Origin: Klebsormidium nitens
Lineage: Eukaryota > Streptophyta > Klebsormidiophyceae > Klebsormidiales > Klebsormidiaceae
DNA: 64,000 nt
Reading direction: 5' to 3'
Assembly: GCA_000708835.1 (NCBI GenBank)
Contig: DF237028.1
Coordinates: forward strand, 169,473-233,472
The notes under the pieces are model-generated. The model saw nothing but the letters and a program-made list of their open reading frames with translations. It was not told the origin of the DNA and searched no databases. This document shows positions 60,589-64,000 of this stretch, piece after piece. Position numbers and translations under genes: made by a program. Within the stretch, counting starts at the first letter, position 1. Every line of letters starts with the position of its first letter.

Positions 60589-63500
60589 GCTGCAAGTCTT
60601 GTCTCACAATGGCCGTGCCAGCTGGACGATACCTTATAATTGTGTACCTGTTATGATTGCTAAAGAGTAAGCAATTAATGACTACCCGTCAATTGCTTCC
60701 CATGTATATTAAAAGTTGTCGTCCGAGAGGTCCTCCGAAGCAATAAGAGCTTTCTGCGCCTGATATGAGCACATGCAGTTCCCAGATGCAGATCCGGACT
60801 TGCAATGCGAGCACTTTTGTCAGCCACAGTAACTTTTAGCCTCGGTGTCTTTCAGCAGCAACAGTTTAAACTTCAAACTCGGAAAGAGTCCCTCAATTTG
60901 GCTGCACTAAATTAGACAGATAGAAGCGGGATCAAATTCTTCGTCTTCTGGAGAACAATAACAACACGAAAATGTGAAAGAAGAAAAGCGCAGCGCAAAC
61001 CTAAGCTGGATTGAACGACAAACAATGGCCAGGAGCTATTCTTCAGCAAGAGCAGCTTTGAGACGAGACACGGCGCGCTATACAACTACAAGGACCCTCC
61101 TACTGCTGCTTCAAGTTTTCCTGGCGCCATCCCTGTTCAAGTCGACTGCTCCCTCCTGACTCCCGGGCGCCTCCGAGTCAGCAACGTGAGAAGCTGGGCT
61201 GGAATCATGGCGTGGCCGCACTTTATTCCCAGCGGAGATGCGCCGCCTCGCACGTCTGACAGGTGTCCGCATCTGCGGGCCCCACCCCAAGATATCGGCC
61301 GCCAACCTGGCGCTTCGCGATTGGCGAACCTTCCGAAAGCAGGCCTTGCGAGCCCCTGGTTGGTTGGAATCCGCCCACCGGGCCATTCTGAACCGTTTAT
61401 TTCAAGTCGCCACGGCAACGCAATCGCGCGGAAGGCGGTTGGAAGATTCAGTTGGCACGGGTGGGCAGATTCCGTCCAGACGCGGTTCTTTGAGCAGATT
61501 CCGTTCCCCTCGGCGAACTCGGGGACTTGCAGCCCCGGGCACCCTTACGAACCGGGTTTGAGCAAAAGCCTGGATTTAATTGTGGCTTGTCAATATCGGA
61601 TGATGATCGGATGCAGTGTTTCCCCTAACTTTTTAGATTGACGGCCGGAGGGCCACCCGGGTCCTTCAGTTAGTGGCCCAACGGGCCACCCGACCATGAC
61701 CATTGGTGGCCCAACTCCACAGCAAATTTAGGATTTTCGACCGCTAGCTTGAACGATCAGACTTGAAAAATTGAGAAGATAATAGAGCGCATATGCCATG
61801 TCTGTCGTAGTGCTATACTTTACTTGTTCTGGACCCCGGGCTAAAGTTTGGTGGGTTACAGAAGGAAAACAGCCCAGCTCGAAAGGGTTTTCCTTCAAAT
61901 ATAGTGTATTATATGCTATTTTGGCAGTCATTTTCAAAAATATTGTGAAGATTTCCAGCGTATACGCCTTTGAAGTTCTAAGACAGGCCAGTTCGGTGCA
62001 TTGATTGATGGCCCACCGGGCTACCTTGGCCCTCCGTATGGTGGCCCGTTGGGCCACCTCCACCCCCCCATTGGTGGCCCGTTTGGACCATTGATGGTCT
62101 TTTTAGCAGGGAGTGGGCCACCGGGGGAAACACTGATCGGATGTCAGCTTTGTTTAAAAGTCACCGGCCTCTTTCAAGTTGTGGTCGGGGAGCTGGGTGC
62201 ATTCAAACCGGCGGTGGCAGACCGTGACATGATGATGGCATGATTCGATAGCCAGCTTTAAATTTTTGGCGGGAAACTTTTTGAGCTGCACGCTCGGCCG
62301 CATAGTAATTAAGGGTGGGGATATTGGATCCCTATAGCCCGACAGAACCATGTTCCCCAAAGCTGAGGGGCGTGGGACATTGGCCTAGCGGCCAATGCCC
62401 TCCGCGGGCGATAAGTGAATGACTAGCGTTTCCCATGTAATAAACATGATGACACTATTAGGCCTGGGCTTGGCTTGGTTTATAGCAAGAACTAATATTG
62501 GCTAGAATGGTTTGTTGGAATATTAGTGTGTAAGAGAACTGCCTATAAGCAAGCATGTTACATATAAGGCTGTGGTAATCATGTACCCGTATCGGGTGGC
62601 ATAAGCGAGTGCCGACTACCTACATATCTGAGTGAAGGGACCAACCATTGTACTGGTATGTACCTAGCTGTAGATAGTCCTAGTTGCCAGGTGAGGTACG
62701 GTATCGGGATCTGCTCGTATCGAAGTTCCCTGAAGTTTTCCAGACTCCGTACTTCATTGTACTCATCGCCATGAAACGTACTCTCTTCGGAGTCGAACTG
62801 ATTATCATAAAGCTTAAAAAATTTATCGACCGTCCGATCGGCAGTAGACTCATCTGACGAATGCAAGGCAATTTGCTCGAACGCGAGCAACCCCAATCGA
62901 CCAGGCGCACAAAATTTTCGAAGGTCTTGTTGACTCGACGGTTCTCGCTAGCGCGCAAAGTGACGGCCGCTGACGTAACTTTACGGCAGTCGATATTGAC
63001 GCTCGACCGCTTTGAATCGTTAAAATTAACAACTTGCAATCGATCGTCCGAACTTGTAGGGGTCGACTGCGAGAACGAATGTCAGGGATTTAAATCTCAT
63101 ACGGACCGCAGAGACAATATCCTTAACAAAGAAGCCCTCAGCCAAGTACTAATATCGTCACATTACTATCAGGATATAAATCTATGCCAAACACATATAT
63201 TCCGTATAGGGTACCGTACATGCTTTACCGGTGGCCGGGGCAGCCGGGGGCAGTGTATCTGCGACTGCTTGCATGGTCCCGGGCATTCACGAGGACAAGG
63301 GGATTTGAGTACGGTATCTTTGCAAGTTGGCGAGTTGACGGTATACCTTTTGAGTTCGCCCACATATAGGTATGCTGGAATGCACACCTCTTTCGGGGTC
63401 CCCCGGGTCCTAGCTTGCTACGGCCGAAGCAGGGCATGCTTGGGAAAGATGCATGTGCACATGAAGCAAAGGAGAGGGGGGGGGGGGGCAGTAGCCCCCC

Positions 63501-63806
63501 TGTTTTTTGTTGCTATTTTGTTCTCCTTCATGCTAAATAGGCGCCCACACAATCGGGCTGACAGCTGGCAGCTGGACTGTGCTGCTGAGGTACAGCACGC
63601 ATGTGCTGCTTTGCCGGCTGCCCCCGGGTAAGGAGGGGTGGATGGACTCCCCGGGGGTCAAGTCTAGGCCCGAAGGCCCGAAGCAATGCCCGGGAGAAGC
63701 GGGAGCGGGGGGGTGCGGGGGGGCGGAGCCCCCCCGTCTCTTTCAGCTTCTGTCGGGGTTTTCTTTACTTCAGAAACTTTGAAGGGCAACCCCAAGCATT
63801 CCAACG
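60589..63806. other. Gene-poor region upstream of SPD1-like gene, to the tRNA
   Basis: No protein gene recognised in 3.2 kb. It should contain the SPD1-like promoter. Palindromic GGTGGCCC repeats are listed separately. A run of about 15 G lies near 63475, and a strong hairpin GGGGGGG-CGGAG-CCCCCCC at about 63715-63740. Confidence 0.45.
61640..62130. repeat. Clusters of GGTGGCCC / GGGCCACC palindromes
   Basis: Two clusters (61640-61712 and 62007-62125) contain about ten copies of GTGGCCC or its complement, often arranged as GTGGCCCAACGGGCCAC hairpins. They flank about 300 bp of AT-richer sequence. Together they could be the ends of a foldback element. Confidence 0.55.
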
Positions 63807-63927
63807 GCTTTGATAGCTCAGTTGGTTAGAGCACCCGTTTAGTACGAGGTCGTGACGACGTCAGCGGGTCCCCTGGACACGTGGAGTAGCTAGCGGGAGG
63901 TCCTGAGTTCAACTCTCAGTCAAAGCA
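63807..63927 (+). tRNA. tRNA-Thr(AGU) with a 47-nt intron
   Basis: The acceptor stem GCTTTGA pairs exactly with TCAAAGC; the D stem GCTC/GAGC and the T-arm GAGTTCAACTC are intact. The anticodon stem is CCCGT (63834-63838) with GCGGG (63893-63897). The loop reads TTAGTA, with anticodon AGT at 63841-63843, interrupted after position 37 by 63845-63891 and resumed by A. The spliced length is 74 nt with discriminator A. The spliced sequence closely resembles known plant tRNA-Thr(AGU). Confidence 0.95.
63845..63891 (+). other. tRNA intron
   Basis: 47-nt insert at the canonical tRNA intron position, one base 3' of the anticodon. It contains GACGACGTC-like self-complementary sequence and would be removed by the tRNA splicing endonuclease. 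Confidence 0.85.
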
Positions 63928-64000
63928 GCAGCCTTGATGTGCGCCGGAAACCTTTTTAGCGCTCACGGGCGATCGAGCTCAGAGAATTTCTTGGCAAATG

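Overview
The window is nuclear DNA of a streptophyte green plant, most likely a charophyte alga of the Klebsormidium type. Evidence: many GT-AG introns of about 100-700 bp; a TGA-class bZIP with a DOG1 domain; a plant-type SCAMP; plastid-targeted proteins; a plant-like tRNA-Thr(AGU); roughly balanced base composition. The genus is inference. A 20-N gap at 47060-47079 shows it is a draft assembly.

Layout: (1) 3' end of a prolidase gene (+, 192-1639). (2) DUF3067 plastid protein (-, 2952-4719), divergent from (3) SCAMP (+, 5655-9935). (4) GT90/CAP10 O-glucosyltransferase-like type II membrane protein (-, 10750-17356). (5) Possible small coiled-coil protein (+, 18169-19221). (6) Unrecognised 612-aa disordered protein (-, 20429-23848). 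(7) Atypical bZIP (+, 26166-31260). (8) RNase III with C-terminal dsRBD (-, 32827-37477). (9) Repeat-rich zone 37.5-41 kb with two inverted-repeat elements. (10) TGA bZIP factor (-, 41553-45905). (11) Non-LTR retrotransposon remnant split by a MITE-like element (46.86-47.89 kb). (12) Unrecognised, probably plastid-targeted protein of 182 aa (+, 48003-52349). (13) SPD1/Ycf45-like P-loop ATPase (-, 54380-60588). (14) Gene-poor tail ending in an intron-containing tRNA-Thr (63807-63927). Exons were joined by hand from family motifs, GT-AG sites and exact phase agreement; there is no transcript evidence.

The genes do not form an operon-like unit. Several (DUF3067 protein, SPD1-like ATPase, the 182-aa protein) point to plastid function; TGA and the other bZIP are regulators; SCAMP and GT90 belong to the secretory pathway.

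The most striking signal is a recurring architecture. In at least four of the genes (prolidase, bZIP, 182-aa protein, SPD1-like) an intron carries serial, decayed copies of the neighbouring exon edge together with the adjoining intron sequence. Many copies keep the splice site: up to eight donor copies in the 182-aa gene and four terminal-exon copies in the bZIP. A weaker fifth case is in the RNase III gene. This looks like repeated tandem duplication across exon-intron boundaries, which would generate alternative or decoy splice sites.
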